From assembly GCF_030538595.1 (NCBI RefSeq), contig NZ_JAUNTS010000003.1:198171-262170 (forward strand): a stretch of DNA of 64,000 bases. Direction: 5' to 3'. The notes beneath the pieces were generated by a model that made no database searches, was not told where the DNA came from, and saw nothing but the letters and a program-made list of their open reading frames with translations. The DNA comes from Kocuria sp. Its GTDB lineage: Bacteria; Actinomycetota; Actinomycetes; Actinomycetales; Micrococcaceae. How positions within the stretch are numbered: the stretch's first letter is position 1; every line of letters begins with the position of its first letter. A program made the translations under genes and the position numbers. Below are positions 32,831-41,666 of this stretch, one piece after another.

Positions 32831-33514
32831 TCAGAGACCTTTCTTGTTCATGCGGTTCAGGATGATCGCCAGGTCTTGGCGGGAGACCGTGGCGAAGGGC
32901 TCAAATTGGCCTTTGCGAAGCGTCATCAGGCCCTTGTCCACAGCCCATGTGACTTCTGTGGGGAAGTAGGTCTGTGCGAGATCTCCGATCTTGGTGCTGG
33001 TGGTCGTTGGCGCTGTGGTGACGGTTTTCACGGCGGTGGATTGCTTGCGGCGGGTGTTCTCGGCGTTCACGGCCGCAATGAGTTCGTTGAGGCGGGGGCC
33101 GTACCGGCCGGGGCAGGATGTGCTCGACCAGTAGTTATGCGGATACACCTTCAGGTCGCCGTAAAATTGCTCCAGGTCAGACATGAGTTCCACCAGGGTG
33201 GCCCAGTCGCCCGGGCTCATTTCCGGGCGGCACTCAATGCCAATGGTTTGGCCGTTTCCTTGGGCTGATCCTGCGTGCCATGCGGCCCGGGCGGGCTCCA
33301 CGATGCAGGACACTTTTCCCGCGCTGACGACGTAGTGCGCGCTGGTGGGGTTAGCGGGCCGGTTAGAGCACAGGTATTGGACCACGCCGTCGTGGGATTG
33401 TCCGTCTAGGCCCCAGTGGTGGATGGTGATTCCTGTGGGGTTGCCGGTGTGCCCGAAGTTGGCGCGGGATGACTGGTGTACGGCGGTGTGCTTGGTTTCG
33501 TAGGTGTAGGGCAT
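32831..33514 (-). CDS. Endolysin: zinc N-acetylmuramoyl-L-alanine amidase with SLH-like tail
   Basis: A 227-residue lysin. Residues about 20-150 are an Amidase_2/PGRP domain with ITIHHWGLDG, SAHYVVSAG, AWHAGSAQGN, TIGIECRP and STSCPGRYG, giving His, His and Cys zinc ligands. It cuts the bond between muramic acid and L-Ala. The C-terminal about 60 residues (EVTWAVDKGLMT, FEPFATVSRQDLAIILNRMN) resemble one SLH-type repeat, and the same FxP...RxxxAxxLxRM pattern is seen in the host nucleotidase at 3.5-4.1 kb, which suggests binding to the same wall polymer. Confidence 0.88.
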   Translation of the reverse strand: MPYTYETKHTAVHQSSRANFGHTGNPTGITIHHWGLDGQSHDGVVQYLCSNRPANPTSAHYVVSAGKVSCIVEPARAAWHAGSAQGNGQTIGIECRPEMSPGDWATLVELMSDLEQFYGDLKVYPHNYWSSTSCPGRYGPRLNELIAAVNAENTRRKQSTAVKTVTTAPTTTSTKIGDLAQTYFPTEVTWAVDKGLMTLRKGQFEPFATVSRQDLAIILNRMNKKGL

Positions 33515-33523
33515 GGGGTTCTC

Positions 33524-34216
33524 CTAGAGGTTCCAACCGGCGCGGAGGTCGGTTTCTACTTGGGCGCGTTCGGTGGCGGATAGGGCGCGGTCCCAGGCCG
33601 CTATTTCGGTGTAGGCGCCGGTCATGGGGTAGTCCCCGCCGTTGGTTCCCACACCGGCCAGGGACAGTGTTGTGCGGGGGTTGGTGCCGGTGGTTTTGGT
33701 GGTCTCGGTGCCGTCGAGCCGCAGCGTGGTGGTGGTGTCCCCGAAGGTGGCCACCAGGACGTGCCACCCGACGCTGATGGACCCGAAGCCGACCAGGGTG
33801 CCGGTGTTGACGGTGAGGTTCCCGGAGGCGTCTACGGCTATCCAGGTGTCTCGGCCGCCCAGGATGGTGGCCCGCTGCGCCTCGGTGGTGGCGAAGGCGT
33901 TGAGGCGGAACGCTGCGGCGATGGTGTGCGGGCGTGACAGCGCCAGGGTGGTGCCCAGCGCGGAGGCGGCCCGGCCCGCTGATCTGATGGACATGCGCCC
34001 ATCGGTGGCGGTCTGGGACGGTGCGGAGCCGTCGAGCTTGGACAGCGCCAGGCCGCCGATGGTGTCTGTCCAGGTCTCGACGTTCCCGGCCAGGGTGGGA
34101 TGCAGAGCCACGCCCGCGTTGGCCATCCACCGGTGGCGGGGGTTGGTGCGGAGCTGATGCGGCAGCACGGGCAGCGTGGGTGTGAAAGTGTTGGCGGTTT
34201 GGAGCGCGTAACCCAT
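33524..34216 (-). CDS. Tail-tip protein with LamG/concanavalin-like domain
   Basis: A 230-residue protein. After a short N-terminal part (FTPTLPVLPHQLRT) residues about 55-225 show the LamG-like jelly-roll pattern: TIAAAFRLNAF, ILGGRDTWIAVDASGNLTVN, GWHVLVATFGDTTTTLRLDG, GAYTEIAAWDRALS. Such domains bind sugars. Its place between the tail-tip deacetylase-like gene and the endolysin suggests a receptor-binding role. Confidence 0.72.
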   Translation of the reverse strand: MGYALQTANTFTPTLPVLPHQLRTNPRHRWMANAGVALHPTLAGNVETWTDTIGGLALSKLDGSAPSQTATDGRMSIRSAGRAASALGTTLALSRPHTIAAAFRLNAFATTEAQRATILGGRDTWIAVDASGNLTVNTGTLVGFGSISVGWHVLVATFGDTTTTLRLDGTETTKTTGTNPRTTLSLAGVGTNGGDYPMTGAYTEIAAWDRALSATERAQVETDLRAGWNL

Positions 34217-34230
34217 AGTCAGGACGCCTT

Positions 34231-35739
34231 TCAGATCGCGTGACAGGTCACGGACAAGTTGACGGGGAAGGTGGTGGCCGCGATGGTTACCGTGATGGAC
34301 GTGGCAGACAGCGGCACCGTGAACGGTGTATGTGTGTCACGCGACCGGGCGGGCTTGGAGACGGCTAGGGCGCCGTCGTTGCTGGTGACCTCCACGGTGT
34401 ATGAGCCGGACCCGGTGGCGGTCAGGTCGCGGGGGGAGCCCACAACGGACGACAGGCGGTTGGTGTACACGGTGCGTGTGGCGGACTGCCCCGGCTGGAG
34501 GGACACGGCCCAGGGGGAGCCCAGCAAGTCATGCCGCCAGGTGGTGGTGGGGTCCAGTAGCAGCGACCCGCCCGGTGTGGTGACCAGCAGCTCACCCGCG
34601 TCACGGCGCTCAGCCAGCCGCTTGCAGAACGCCGTGAACTCCGCCGTGGTGATATACCCGGTGGTGTCGAGTCGGGAGGGGTGCAGCATGATCGTCAGCG
34701 CGGCAGGCCCGGAGCCCGCCAACCCGTCAATAAGCCCATGTGCCCACGCCGATGTTTGCTGATCCAAGGTCACGTGCCCCGCTCCGAGTTCCATGCTCAC
34801 CTGCGGCCGGTAGGCCCCGGTGACGTACCCGAAACAAGCGGCGTGGTGGTTGCGGATCAGCTGCCCGGCCAGGGTATCGGCCCAGGTCGCCGTGGTTTGG
34901 CCCCAGTTGAAACCGGCGTAGCGGGTGCCGGTGACACCGGCCGGTGTGAAGCCCTCCACGGGGACGGAGGGCACCTGTGCAGCCAGCTCGGTGAGGCCGG
35001 TGACGATGTAGTCCCGGATGGTGTCACGGTCGGCCGCGTCATCATGGGTTGCGCCGTGATTCGTGATTTCCACACCGTCAGCCAACGCCGCGGTATTCAG
35101 ATCAGCCGGGGTCATGCCCGCGTTTTCCGGGGTTGACCAGGTGCGTGAGTTCATGGTCTGCATGGACGGCAGCCCGTACTGACGCAACACCGGCAACACT
35201 TTGCTTTTGTAATTGGTGAGGCCGTGGTCAAAGCGTAGGGCGACGACGGGTTTCCCGCCGGTGCCGATCCGGCCACCGCGCCGGGCCATGAAGGCCGAGA
35301 CCAGGGCGTCACGGCGCCCAGCCTGCGCGGGTGCAGGCAGACGGGCACCCCACCGGTCGAGCACCCATTGCGGCACGGTCCCGTCCGGGAGTACCGCTAG
35401 CTCGGAGAGACGCCGGGCGGAGTCCATCACAGCGAAGGCGTATTCGGACTCTAGGGGCGTGTAGCCCAGCGTGTTTTTCACGGTCTCCACGGCATCAGCA
35501 CCGGCCTGTGACGCTGCGGCTTTGGCTGTGGCCAGCGTGGCCGCGTCTCCCTGCACGGCCGCTGTTTTGGCGGCGTTCAGGGTGGAGGTGTCCCCGGCAT
35601 CGGCGGCGCTGCGGGCGGTTTTGTGGAGGTCCACTGTCGCCAAGGCGTTGAGTGTGATCGCGTCGTCACCGCCTGAAACGTTGTCTGATCCCGTGGGCGT
35701 GGTGAAGCCGAGTTCGCGGGTTTCTGAGAGGCTGGCCAT
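34231..35739 (-). CDS. Tail protein with polysaccharide deacetylase (NodB-like) domain
   Basis: A 502-residue protein. Residues about 1-120 are an Ala-rich helical stem. Residues about 155-380 form a NodB-like deacetylase fold: VVALRFDHGLTNY (motif 1, Asp retained, the second Asp replaced by His), GVEITNHGATHDD (motif 2 with two metal-binding His) and GFTPAG (motif 3 region). The C-terminal about 100 residues look like a beta-rich domain. The D-H-H metal site appears intact, so deacetylation of a wall or capsular polymer during adsorption is plausible. Confidence 0.78.
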   Translation of the reverse strand: MASLSETRELGFTTPTGSDNVSGGDDAITLNALATVDLHKTARSAADAGDTSTLNAAKTAAVQGDAATLATAKAAASQAGADAVETVKNTLGYTPLESEYAFAVMDSARRLSELAVLPDGTVPQWVLDRWGARLPAPAQAGRRDALVSAFMARRGGRIGTGGKPVVALRFDHGLTNYKSKVLPVLRQYGLPSMQTMNSRTWSTPENAGMTPADLNTAALADGVEITNHGATHDDAADRDTIRDYIVTGLTELAAQVPSVPVEGFTPAGVTGTRYAGFNWGQTTATWADTLAGQLIRNHHAACFGYVTGAYRPQVSMELGAGHVTLDQQTSAWAHGLIDGLAGSGPAALTIMLHPSRLDTTGYITTAEFTAFCKRLAERRDAGELLVTTPGGSLLLDPTTTWRHDLLGSPWAVSLQPGQSATRTVYTNRLSSVVGSPRDLTATGSGSYTVEVTSNDGALAVSKPARSRDTHTPFTVPLSATSITVTIAATTFPVNLSVTCHAI

Positions 35740-35752
35740 GGTGTGGGGGCTC

Positions 35753-37045
35753 CTATGCGGGTAGTTGGTAGTCGTTCCAGGCGCCGGGGGTGGAGTTCCA
35801 CGGGGTGCGTACCTGGTCCCAGGTGTAGGCCGGGATCGTGGGCCGCTCGGAGTAGAGCACGCCCATCACGGATGACACGGAGTGCAAGGCCAGTTCGATT
35901 TCCCAGGTGTCTTTATCCATGCGCTCAGTGATGCCCTGGGCCGTGTAGGCACCTTGGATCGCGGCGGGCCAGTCCGCGCCGATCAGCACGGGCTCCCCCA
36001 CCTCCAGTTTCAGCAGCCACATGGCTATACGCCGGTCATAGGGGACGGTGGAGGTCAGCAGCCGGATCAGGTCAAACCGCACCGATTGCAGGCGGGTGAC
36101 GGGCACGTTGTACCGCTGGTTGAGCGCGTTCATGTAGTACCGGTAGTGCTCATAGGGTGATTCGGTTTGCGCGACGATGTTGGACCAGTCCACAAGCTCC
36201 GGTTCAGCTAGTGATGCGGGGTTGGCTAGGGGGAATGGCCAATCCTGGGTGTAGGGGGCACCGGAGGACACCACACGGGTGATGGACAACCTGCGGTTGG
36301 CGGCCTCAATGGGCTGGGACCAGCGCGCCGGGGCGATACCCTCGGCGCGCAGCACCGGCAGGGTCGTGGCCACGGTGCTAAACAGCTCGAACCGGCGGCG
36401 GCCGATCGGCAGTATCCAGAGGTCGCCTTGCCGCATTTCGCGGATTTGGGTTCCGGTGCCGGCCCCGTAGGTGTCGATGACCTCAGAGGCTTTGGTCCAC
36501 TCGGTGGTGGCTGCGATGGTGTCCGGGCCACCGATACCCACGGTGCCGATTTTCGATCCCAGATCGGTGTGCTTCAACGCACGTTTCAGCAAGTCGTTGA
36601 CAGTTTCGCCTTTGGTGGGCTGCACCTTGCGGGAGGCGCCCATGACCAGGGATGACCAGTGAGCCGCCTTAAACGTCGTCGTGAAGCCCTTAGATGCGAG
36701 CCCGCCTCGGTCTTCTACCTCGGTGGCACCTACCCGGCCAATGAACCGGTCACGGATTTGCGTGCCGCTGGTGGCCTTGGTGGGGTCCAGTGCGGCGATT
36801 CGGTTGGCGAACGTTGTTTGCAACCGAAAATAAGCTTGGGTGTTGTTGCCGGTGTAGAGCGCGCCGGGGGCCACAACCTCCAGGGTGGAGGGATGCAGGC
36901 CACCGTCTGGGGAGTCCGATCCCCGGTGCAGCGTGATAGACGTGACGGCGCTGTCCGAGAGCGTGCCGAGCTGCTCGGTGTTCACGGCGACCATGCCCAC
37001 ACCGGTGTGTAGGCGCCGGTAGAGCCGTCCAGGGCGGCGCGTCAT
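35753..37045 (-). CDS. Minor tail (baseplate hub-like) protein
   Basis: A 430-residue protein encoded directly after the tape measure (4-bp overlap), the position of distal-tail and hub proteins. Recognisable only by context and by mixed alpha/beta segments such as ITLHRGSDSPDGGLHPSTLE, FIGRVGATEVEDRGG and VNDLLKRALKHTD. The last resembles siphophage minor tail proteins that place a ring at the tail tip. No enzymatic motif is seen. Confidence 0.7.
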   Translation of the reverse strand: MTRRPGRLYRRLHTGVGMVAVNTEQLGTLSDSAVTSITLHRGSDSPDGGLHPSTLEVVAPGALYTGNNTQAYFRLQTTFANRIAALDPTKATSGTQIRDRFIGRVGATEVEDRGGLASKGFTTTFKAAHWSSLVMGASRKVQPTKGETVNDLLKRALKHTDLGSKIGTVGIGGPDTIAATTEWTKASEVIDTYGAGTGTQIREMRQGDLWILPIGRRRFELFSTVATTLPVLRAEGIAPARWSQPIEAANRRLSITRVVSSGAPYTQDWPFPLANPASLAEPELVDWSNIVAQTESPYEHYRYYMNALNQRYNVPVTRLQSVRFDLIRLLTSTVPYDRRIAMWLLKLEVGEPVLIGADWPAAIQGAYTAQGITERMDKDTWEIELALHSVSSVMGVLYSERPTIPAYTWDQVRTPWNSTPGAWNDYQLPA

Positions 37046-39690
37046 GGTGTGGTCACCTGCCAGCCCATCAGGTTGGCTTCCTCACGCAGCACACGCCGGA
37101 TTTCGCGTGCGACGCCTACGGTGTCGGTGACCAGCCCGTTAAAGTTCACCATGACTTCCATGCGACGCCCGCCGCTGCCGGTGGCGGTGCTGCCGGGGCC
37201 TGTGCGGGGGAGGCGGGGGCTGAGTTCCACGGGTTGGCGGTTGAAGTCCGCGACGGGGGTGCGGGCGGCCGAGACCATGCGGCGGGCGGCGGAGGTCACA
37301 GCGCTGCGAGAGGCCAGAATGCCGCTGGCCAGGCCCGCGCCGATCTGCTTGCCCACCTCATCACGGAAAACACGTGACGGCGAGTGGATACCCAGCAACG
37401 ACTTGGCCCCTTGTACGGCGTCGCCCACAACCCCTTTGGCCTTGTCAACCAGGGCACCGGCCATGGAGGCCACACCGTCGATCATGCCTTGGATCATCTG
37501 CACGCCCATGGTGCGCAGTTGGCCGGGGAGGCCCGCCAGTACGCCCATGACGCGGCCGGGGAGGCCCTGCATCCAAGACACCACGGACGCCACACCGGAG
37601 GTCACGGCCTGCACGATGTTGTTCCAGGCGTTCTGTATCCCGGAGGTGACGGCGTTCCACGCGGAGGTGACCAGGCCCAGGATCAGGGTGCCCGCTGCGG
37701 CCAGGATGCCGAACACCAACGCCAACGCGCCTTGGATGATGCCGGTGATGATCTGCCACGCGCCGGAGACGATCATGCCCAGCCCGTCCCACACCATTTG
37801 CCAGTTGCCTGTGAGTAGGCCAGAGAACACGGTGACGACGCCTTGGATCATGGTCAGCGCGCCGGTGATGATCTGCACGATGAAGCCAAACACCGTGATC
37901 ACGGTATCCATCAGGGTGGAAATCGTGGGGATCAGCACATCCAGCAGCGTGGAAATCAGCGGGATGAACGCTTGGGCCAGGGCCACGATGGTGGCGGCCA
38001 GCTGCACGGCGACGGGGATCAGCTGCGGCAGTAGCTCGGTGGCCAGGCGGGTGAAAATCGGTGCCAGTCCGGTCACCAGTTGCTCGACCAGGGGTGTGAG
38101 GGCTGTGACCACCTCGGTCCAGGCCGGTGCCAGGGTTTGGACCAGCTGCACCAGCACGGGCAGCGCTGCGGTGACCAGGGACATGATGACCGGCAGCAGG
38201 CCCTCCAGCAGCGTGCCCGCTACTCCCAGCAGGGCCTCCCCGACCGGGGCCAGGGCGGTGAGGATGGAGAGGAATGCGGCCGAGAGCTGCGGCAGTAGGC
38301 CGGTGATGAACGTTGTCAGTGGGGGCAGGATCACGGCCAGGGCTTGCGAGAGGCCCGCGCCCAGGGCTGTGACTAGCGGGTCCAGGGCTGTGGCCACGGC
38401 GCCGATGATGGGGACCAGGGCGCCCAGGATTTGCCCGACCAGCGGCAGCACGGTCGCGGCCACCGTCCCGAACAACGCGAACACGCTGTTCGCGGCTTCT
38501 CCCAGGCCGGAGAGGTGGGGGACTAGGCCCTGCACGCCGGTCAGGATGCCAGCGAAGGCTTGTTGGAGGCCGGGGCCGACTTGGGAGAGTGCTGCGCCCA
38601 GGGTGGACAGCAGCACGGAGGCGGCCATGCCCGCCATGGTCAGGGCCGCGTTGAGCGCCGGTGCCAGAGCCACGAAAGCATCCCCCAGCGCTGACACGCC
38701 GGGGCCGAGAGCGGAGATCGCGGCGTAGGCACCGGCAAACACCGTGGTGAGCGCGCCTTGGAACACCGGCCCGGCCGTGGCTTGCCGGACGCGGGCCAGC
38801 CCATCGGCCAGTGCGCCCAGGGAAGCGCCACCGGCGGCGGATGCTGCGCGCGCCAGGTTCGCCAGGATGCCACCGGTAGCGCCCAGAACACGGCCAAGGT
38901 CGCGGGTCGCCGTGATGGCGTCGTTGATCCAGCGGTGGAGAGAGCCGTCACCGGCAACGCGCATGGTCCAGGCGTTGAAGTCTCGGCCAAGGTTGGTGAA
39001 CCAGGTGCCCAGCGCCGGGAGGTATGAGGCCCCGGCTGTGAACAGGGTCATGAGCGCGGCGGTGAACCAGCCCGCGCCTTGTGCGGCGTTGAGTGAGCCT
39101 TGTGCGGTGTAGTCCAGGATCGCGCCGAGCTGTGCCAGTGATGTGGCGCTGCCGAGTACGGAGGCGATAGACCCGGCCATGACGCCCATGGCGGATGCGA
39201 CCTTGGGCAGGCCGGCCGAGAGTACCGGGAGTACCCCGGTGGCCAGGTCTCGGATCGGCTGCGCGGCCTGTTTCCAGAACGCGGGGGAGAATCCTTCCCG
39301 TAGGGCTGCGAATTGCGGGGCCAGGTCTCCCAGGTATTGGCCCGCGTCTTTCAGGGAGAGCGCCATCACGCCCAGGGCTATGCCCATGCCCAGCAGCGCG
39401 CCGGGGGCGGCTAGGGCTAGGGGCATGATGGAGGCCAGAGACGCGCCAATTGCGAGCAGCTGACCGGAGGCGGCTAGGGCTGCGGCGGTCAGGGTGGCGA
39501 TGGTGACCGCGATAGCGGCGATTTTCGGGGCGTTGGTGAGCAGCCCCACGGTGGCCGCGCGGCCCGCTTTCGCGGCGCGTTGCAGCCCGACCGCTGCGGC
39601 GGCGGTTTGGGTGAGCGCCCGGACACCGCCGCGTGAGTTGCCGGTGATCCTCACGGAGAGGATTGCTGTTTTCCCAGCCATGAGGGTCAC
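37042..39690 (-). CDS. Tape measure protein
   Basis: An 882-residue protein, the longest in the prophage, rich in Ala, Gly, Leu and Val with many hydrophobic helices (ALAASGQLLAIGASLASIMP, LDVLIPTISTLMDTVITVFG). A C-terminal stretch is typical of actinophage tape measures (GAKSLLGIHSPSRVFRDEVG). It sets tail length and probably enters the membrane during injection. A GTG at 39690 or ATG at 39681 may be the start. It follows the frameshifted tail chaperone gene, as usual. Confidence 0.93.
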   Translation of the reverse strand: MTLMAGKTAILSVRITGNSRGGVRALTQTAAAAVGLQRAAKAGRAATVGLLTNAPKIAAIAVTIATLTAAALAASGQLLAIGASLASIMPLALAAPGALLGMGIALGVMALSLKDAGQYLGDLAPQFAALREGFSPAFWKQAAQPIRDLATGVLPVLSAGLPKVASAMGVMAGSIASVLGSATSLAQLGAILDYTAQGSLNAAQGAGWFTAALMTLFTAGASYLPALGTWFTNLGRDFNAWTMRVAGDGSLHRWINDAITATRDLGRVLGATGGILANLARAASAAGGASLGALADGLARVRQATAGPVFQGALTTVFAGAYAAISALGPGVSALGDAFVALAPALNAALTMAGMAASVLLSTLGAALSQVGPGLQQAFAGILTGVQGLVPHLSGLGEAANSVFALFGTVAATVLPLVGQILGALVPIIGAVATALDPLVTALGAGLSQALAVILPPLTTFITGLLPQLSAAFLSILTALAPVGEALLGVAGTLLEGLLPVIMSLVTAALPVLVQLVQTLAPAWTEVVTALTPLVEQLVTGLAPIFTRLATELLPQLIPVAVQLAATIVALAQAFIPLISTLLDVLIPTISTLMDTVITVFGFIVQIITGALTMIQGVVTVFSGLLTGNWQMVWDGLGMIVSGAWQIITGIIQGALALVFGILAAAGTLILGLVTSAWNAVTSGIQNAWNNIVQAVTSGVASVVSWMQGLPGRVMGVLAGLPGQLRTMGVQMIQGMIDGVASMAGALVDKAKGVVGDAVQGAKSLLGIHSPSRVFRDEVGKQIGAGLASGILASRSAVTSAARRMVSAARTPVADFNRQPVELSPRLPRTGPGSTATGSGGRRMEVMVNFNGLVTDTVGVAREIRRVLREEANLMGWQVTTP

Positions 39691-39697
39691 CGGCCTT

Positions 39698-39853
39698 TCA
39701 CGTGTCGTTGTTTTCTTGCATGATTTCCAGTGCGGTGGCGATGACGCCGGGGGTGGAGTGTTCTTCTGTGACCCAGGTGGATGGCGGGATGCCGGACTCC
39801 AGGGCCAGGACCACTAGGGCGTGACTCAGTGATCCTGCCGGGTAGGGTCCGCC
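39698..39853 (-). CDS. Tail assembly chaperone, frameshift extension (no own start)
   Basis: A second frame, -1 relative to the upstream chaperone gene, open from 39853 to the TGA at 39698. It encodes SHALVVLALESGIPPSTWV followed by EEHSTPGVIATALEIMQ and a short polar end. It has no credible start codon or ribosome binding site and resembles the downstream half of siphophage G/GT chaperones. The slip must happen between the -1 stop at 39854-39856 and the zero-frame stop at 39826-39828. No textbook slippery heptamer is seen; the CCCTACCC stretch in that interval is the best candidate. Confidence 0.7.
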   Translation of the reverse strand, partial: GGPYPAGSLSHALVVLALESGIPPSTWVTEEHSTPGVIATALEIMQENNDT

Positions 39854-40137
39854 TCAGTCGCGGTGGGCTCCGGGTCCGGGTCGGATTCCGTCACGGCCTG
39901 CGCCTGCGCAATGAAATCGTCGAAGGTTTCGGAGTAGTCGCCGGTGCGGGTCAGTGAGTGCCAGGTGCAGAAAAACAAGAACCGCAGCGGGTTGTCCTCC
40001 AGCGTGCCCCAGCCCAGGACGCGGGCCTTCTGCTCGAACATGAGTTGGTCGATGGGCAGCAGTTTCACGTTGTGGTGTTCGATTTCTGCGCCGTCTTTGT
40101 GCAGCAGGACGTTGGTGGTGGGGATGGTGATTGCCAT
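39826..40137 (-). CDS. Tail assembly chaperone
   Basis: A 103-residue protein between the tail tube and tape measure genes. An N-terminal beta part (AITIPTTNVLLHKDGAEIEH) and helices (LPIDQLMFEQKARVLG, ETFDDFIAQAQAV) are followed by an acidic, Pro-rich C-terminal end (ESDPDPEPTATEADP) just before its stop, the site of the presumed frameshift. Such chaperones coat the tape measure during tail assembly. Confidence 0.78.
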   Translation of the reverse strand: MAITIPTTNVLLHKDGAEIEHHNVKLLPIDQLMFEQKARVLGWGTLEDNPLRFLFFCTWHSLTRTGDYSETFDDFIAQAQAVTESDPDPEPTATEADPTRQDH

Positions 40138-40138
40138 G

Positions 40139-40513
40139 TCATTTGCCTTTCACGGACAGCACCGCCGCGTTGAGTTCGCGGGTGTAGGCGCTGATCCAGA
40201 TGGGTTCGGAGGTTTGCGCGGCTCGGGTTAGCCACGGGTTGGCGTGGATGCCGGGGCGGGGGTCGCCCCAGTGCACGCGGCCGGGGTAGGGCAGGCCACG
40301 TGAGCCGACCTTGATCGTCCCGGCGCGGGCGGTGGCGGACACGCGTGTGGTGGCCGCAGCCGCGCCGGTGAGTTTGGGGGCGGTGGCCATGGCGTAGGGC
40401 ATCACGTACTGGGCTGCGTGCCGGTGGGCTTCCCTGATGTCGTCCAGGTCGGCGCCAGCGCGGCGGGCCGTGGTGATAAAACGGTTCAGGCCCTCGATCT
40501 GCACCCCCGCCAT
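40139..40513 (-). CDS. HK97 gp10-like tail/neck protein
   Basis: A 124-residue protein with LNRFITTARRAGADLDDIRE, AQYVMPYAMATAPKLTGAAA, TIKVGSRGLPYPGRVHWG and HANPWLTRAAQ, the pattern of HK97-gp10-type tail-completion proteins. It lies between tail tube and chaperone genes, slightly downstream of its usual place before the tube gene. Confidence 0.68.
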   Translation of the reverse strand: MAGVQIEGLNRFITTARRAGADLDDIREAHRHAAQYVMPYAMATAPKLTGAAAATTRVSATARAGTIKVGSRGLPYPGRVHWGDPRPGIHANPWLTRAAQTSEPIWISAYTRELNAAVLSVKGK

Positions 40514-40518
40514 GGCGG

Positions 40519-40947
40519 TTACCCCCCAGAGGGTGCGGTGTAGGTGTCGCTGATCGTGGGGTTACCCACCAGCGGAAACTCGAACTCGGTGCTGGCTTTG
40601 GTTTTCACGTCGCCGCCGATTTTCACGGGGCGGACGGTCAGCGTGCCTTTGGCCTGCACCTTCCCGGCCTGGGACGGCACGAACGTGAACGGCAGTTGCT
40701 TGCCTTTGTTGGTGTTGCACCACACGCTCAGGTCGCCGGTGGCGAAGGACTGCACGAACTCGCCGCTCAGGGTCCACTTCTCGGTTTCGTCTTGTTCCTC
40801 GGTGCCGTCCAGGTAGGGCAGCGCGTCGCCCTCATCAATTTCCGGGGTGAGTTCCACTTTGGTGGTGCGTCCCGCGAATTGCTGGAGGGTGCCGGTGGCG
40901 CCGATTTCCAGGATGCCGGGGCCGAGTTTGTTGGTTGTGCCTGCCAT
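40519..40947 (-). CDS. Major tail (tube) protein
   Basis: A 142-residue beta-rich protein (GPGILEIGATGTLQQFAGR, EKWTLSGEFVQSFATGDLSV, GTLTVRPVKIGGDV, TEFEFPLVGNP) with the size and position of siphophage tail tube proteins. AGGAGAACG precedes its ATG, fitting high expression. Confidence 0.82.
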   Translation of the reverse strand: MAGTTNKLGPGILEIGATGTLQQFAGRTTKVELTPEIDEGDALPYLDGTEEQDETEKWTLSGEFVQSFATGDLSVWCNTNKGKQLPFTFVPSQAGKVQAKGTLTVRPVKIGGDVKTKASTEFEFPLVGNPTISDTYTAPSGG

Positions 40948-40957
40948 GATCGTTCTC

Positions 40958-41323
40958 CTAGTCGTGATGGTGGTGGGTGGTGGATGTCAGGGACAGTGCT
41001 GGCCATGCCCGGCCTTGTGGGGGCTGGAAATTGGCGGGCTCGGCCCGGTCTACGTCCAGGGGGAGGCGTAGGGCCTCCCCGATGTCGTCCAGCTGCGCCC
41101 AGGCGTCCAGCAGGGACGCCTCCCCGGCGATGACGATGACGGTCCACGTCGCCGTGGTGTCGTTGTAGGTCTCATGCGCGATGGTGGGCGGTTGGATGAG
41201 CACCACGGGGGAGCCCTGCCCCACGGCGGCGTTGGCCTGATCGGCGTCCACGGTCACCAGCACGGCATCCGAGAGATGCGCCTGTGCTATGGCCACCAGG
41301 TCACGGGCAGATTGCAGCGTCAT
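40958..41323 (-). CDS. Tail terminator/minor head-tail protein
   Basis: A 121-residue protein. The ATG at 41323 overlaps the upstream stop (TGATG) with AGGAGG 9 bp before it; the frame is open further upstream but that part is only the shadow of the neighbour. Segments such as ARDLVAIAQAHLSDAVLVTV, SPVVLIQPPTIAHETYND and LLDAWAQLDDIGEAL fit tail-terminator-like proteins, which cap the tail tube. The C-terminus is a natural HHHH run followed by Asp. Confidence 0.65.
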   Translation of the reverse strand: MTLQSARDLVAIAQAHLSDAVLVTVDADQANAAVGQGSPVVLIQPPTIAHETYNDTTATWTVIVIAGEASLLDAWAQLDDIGEALRLPLDVDRAEPANFQPPQGRAWPALSLTSTTHHHHD

Positions 41324-41661
41324 CACGCGAAACCTCCTGGTAGGTAGGGGGCCAGCATCGGGCGCACGGCCCGCAGCGGGTCGTTGGCCACGTGCACCAG
41401 CTCCGGGCCGGACTCGGACCCTGCCCCAAAGTCCACGACACCGGCGCGGGCCTGCTTGCGCCAAAACAGGTCAGCGGCGGTCTCCACGACGGCGCGGGTG
41501 ACGATGGGGTCAGGGACCGGGCGGCCCTGGATGTGGCGGGCCACCAGGTCCATGGCTTCCGCCGTGCAGTCAGCCACGAAACCGTTGGTCTCGGACGTGT
41601 TGACGTAGGCGGCGACCTTAGCCGTGTAGTGGTCGGCGTTGTGGGGCAGGGTGGTGGCCAT
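41323..41661 (-). CDS. Head-tail connector protein
   Basis: A 112-residue, mostly helical protein (KVAAYVNTSETNGFVADCTA, MDLVARHIQGRPVPD, VTRAVVETAADLFWRKQARA), a pattern common in gp6-like DNA-packaging adaptors. It directly follows the capsid gene, as expected for the connector. Confidence 0.72.
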   Translation of the reverse strand: MATTLPHNADHYTAKVAAYVNTSETNGFVADCTAEAMDLVARHIQGRPVPDPIVTRAVVETAADLFWRKQARAGVVDFGAGSESGPELVHVANDPLRAVRPMLAPYLPGGFA

Positions 41662-41666
41662 GGGGA

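Noticed and set aside
37049-38728. 559-codon plus-strand frame opposite the tape measure gene
   Set aside because: Antisense shadow of a repetitive Ala/Gly/Val-rich gene.
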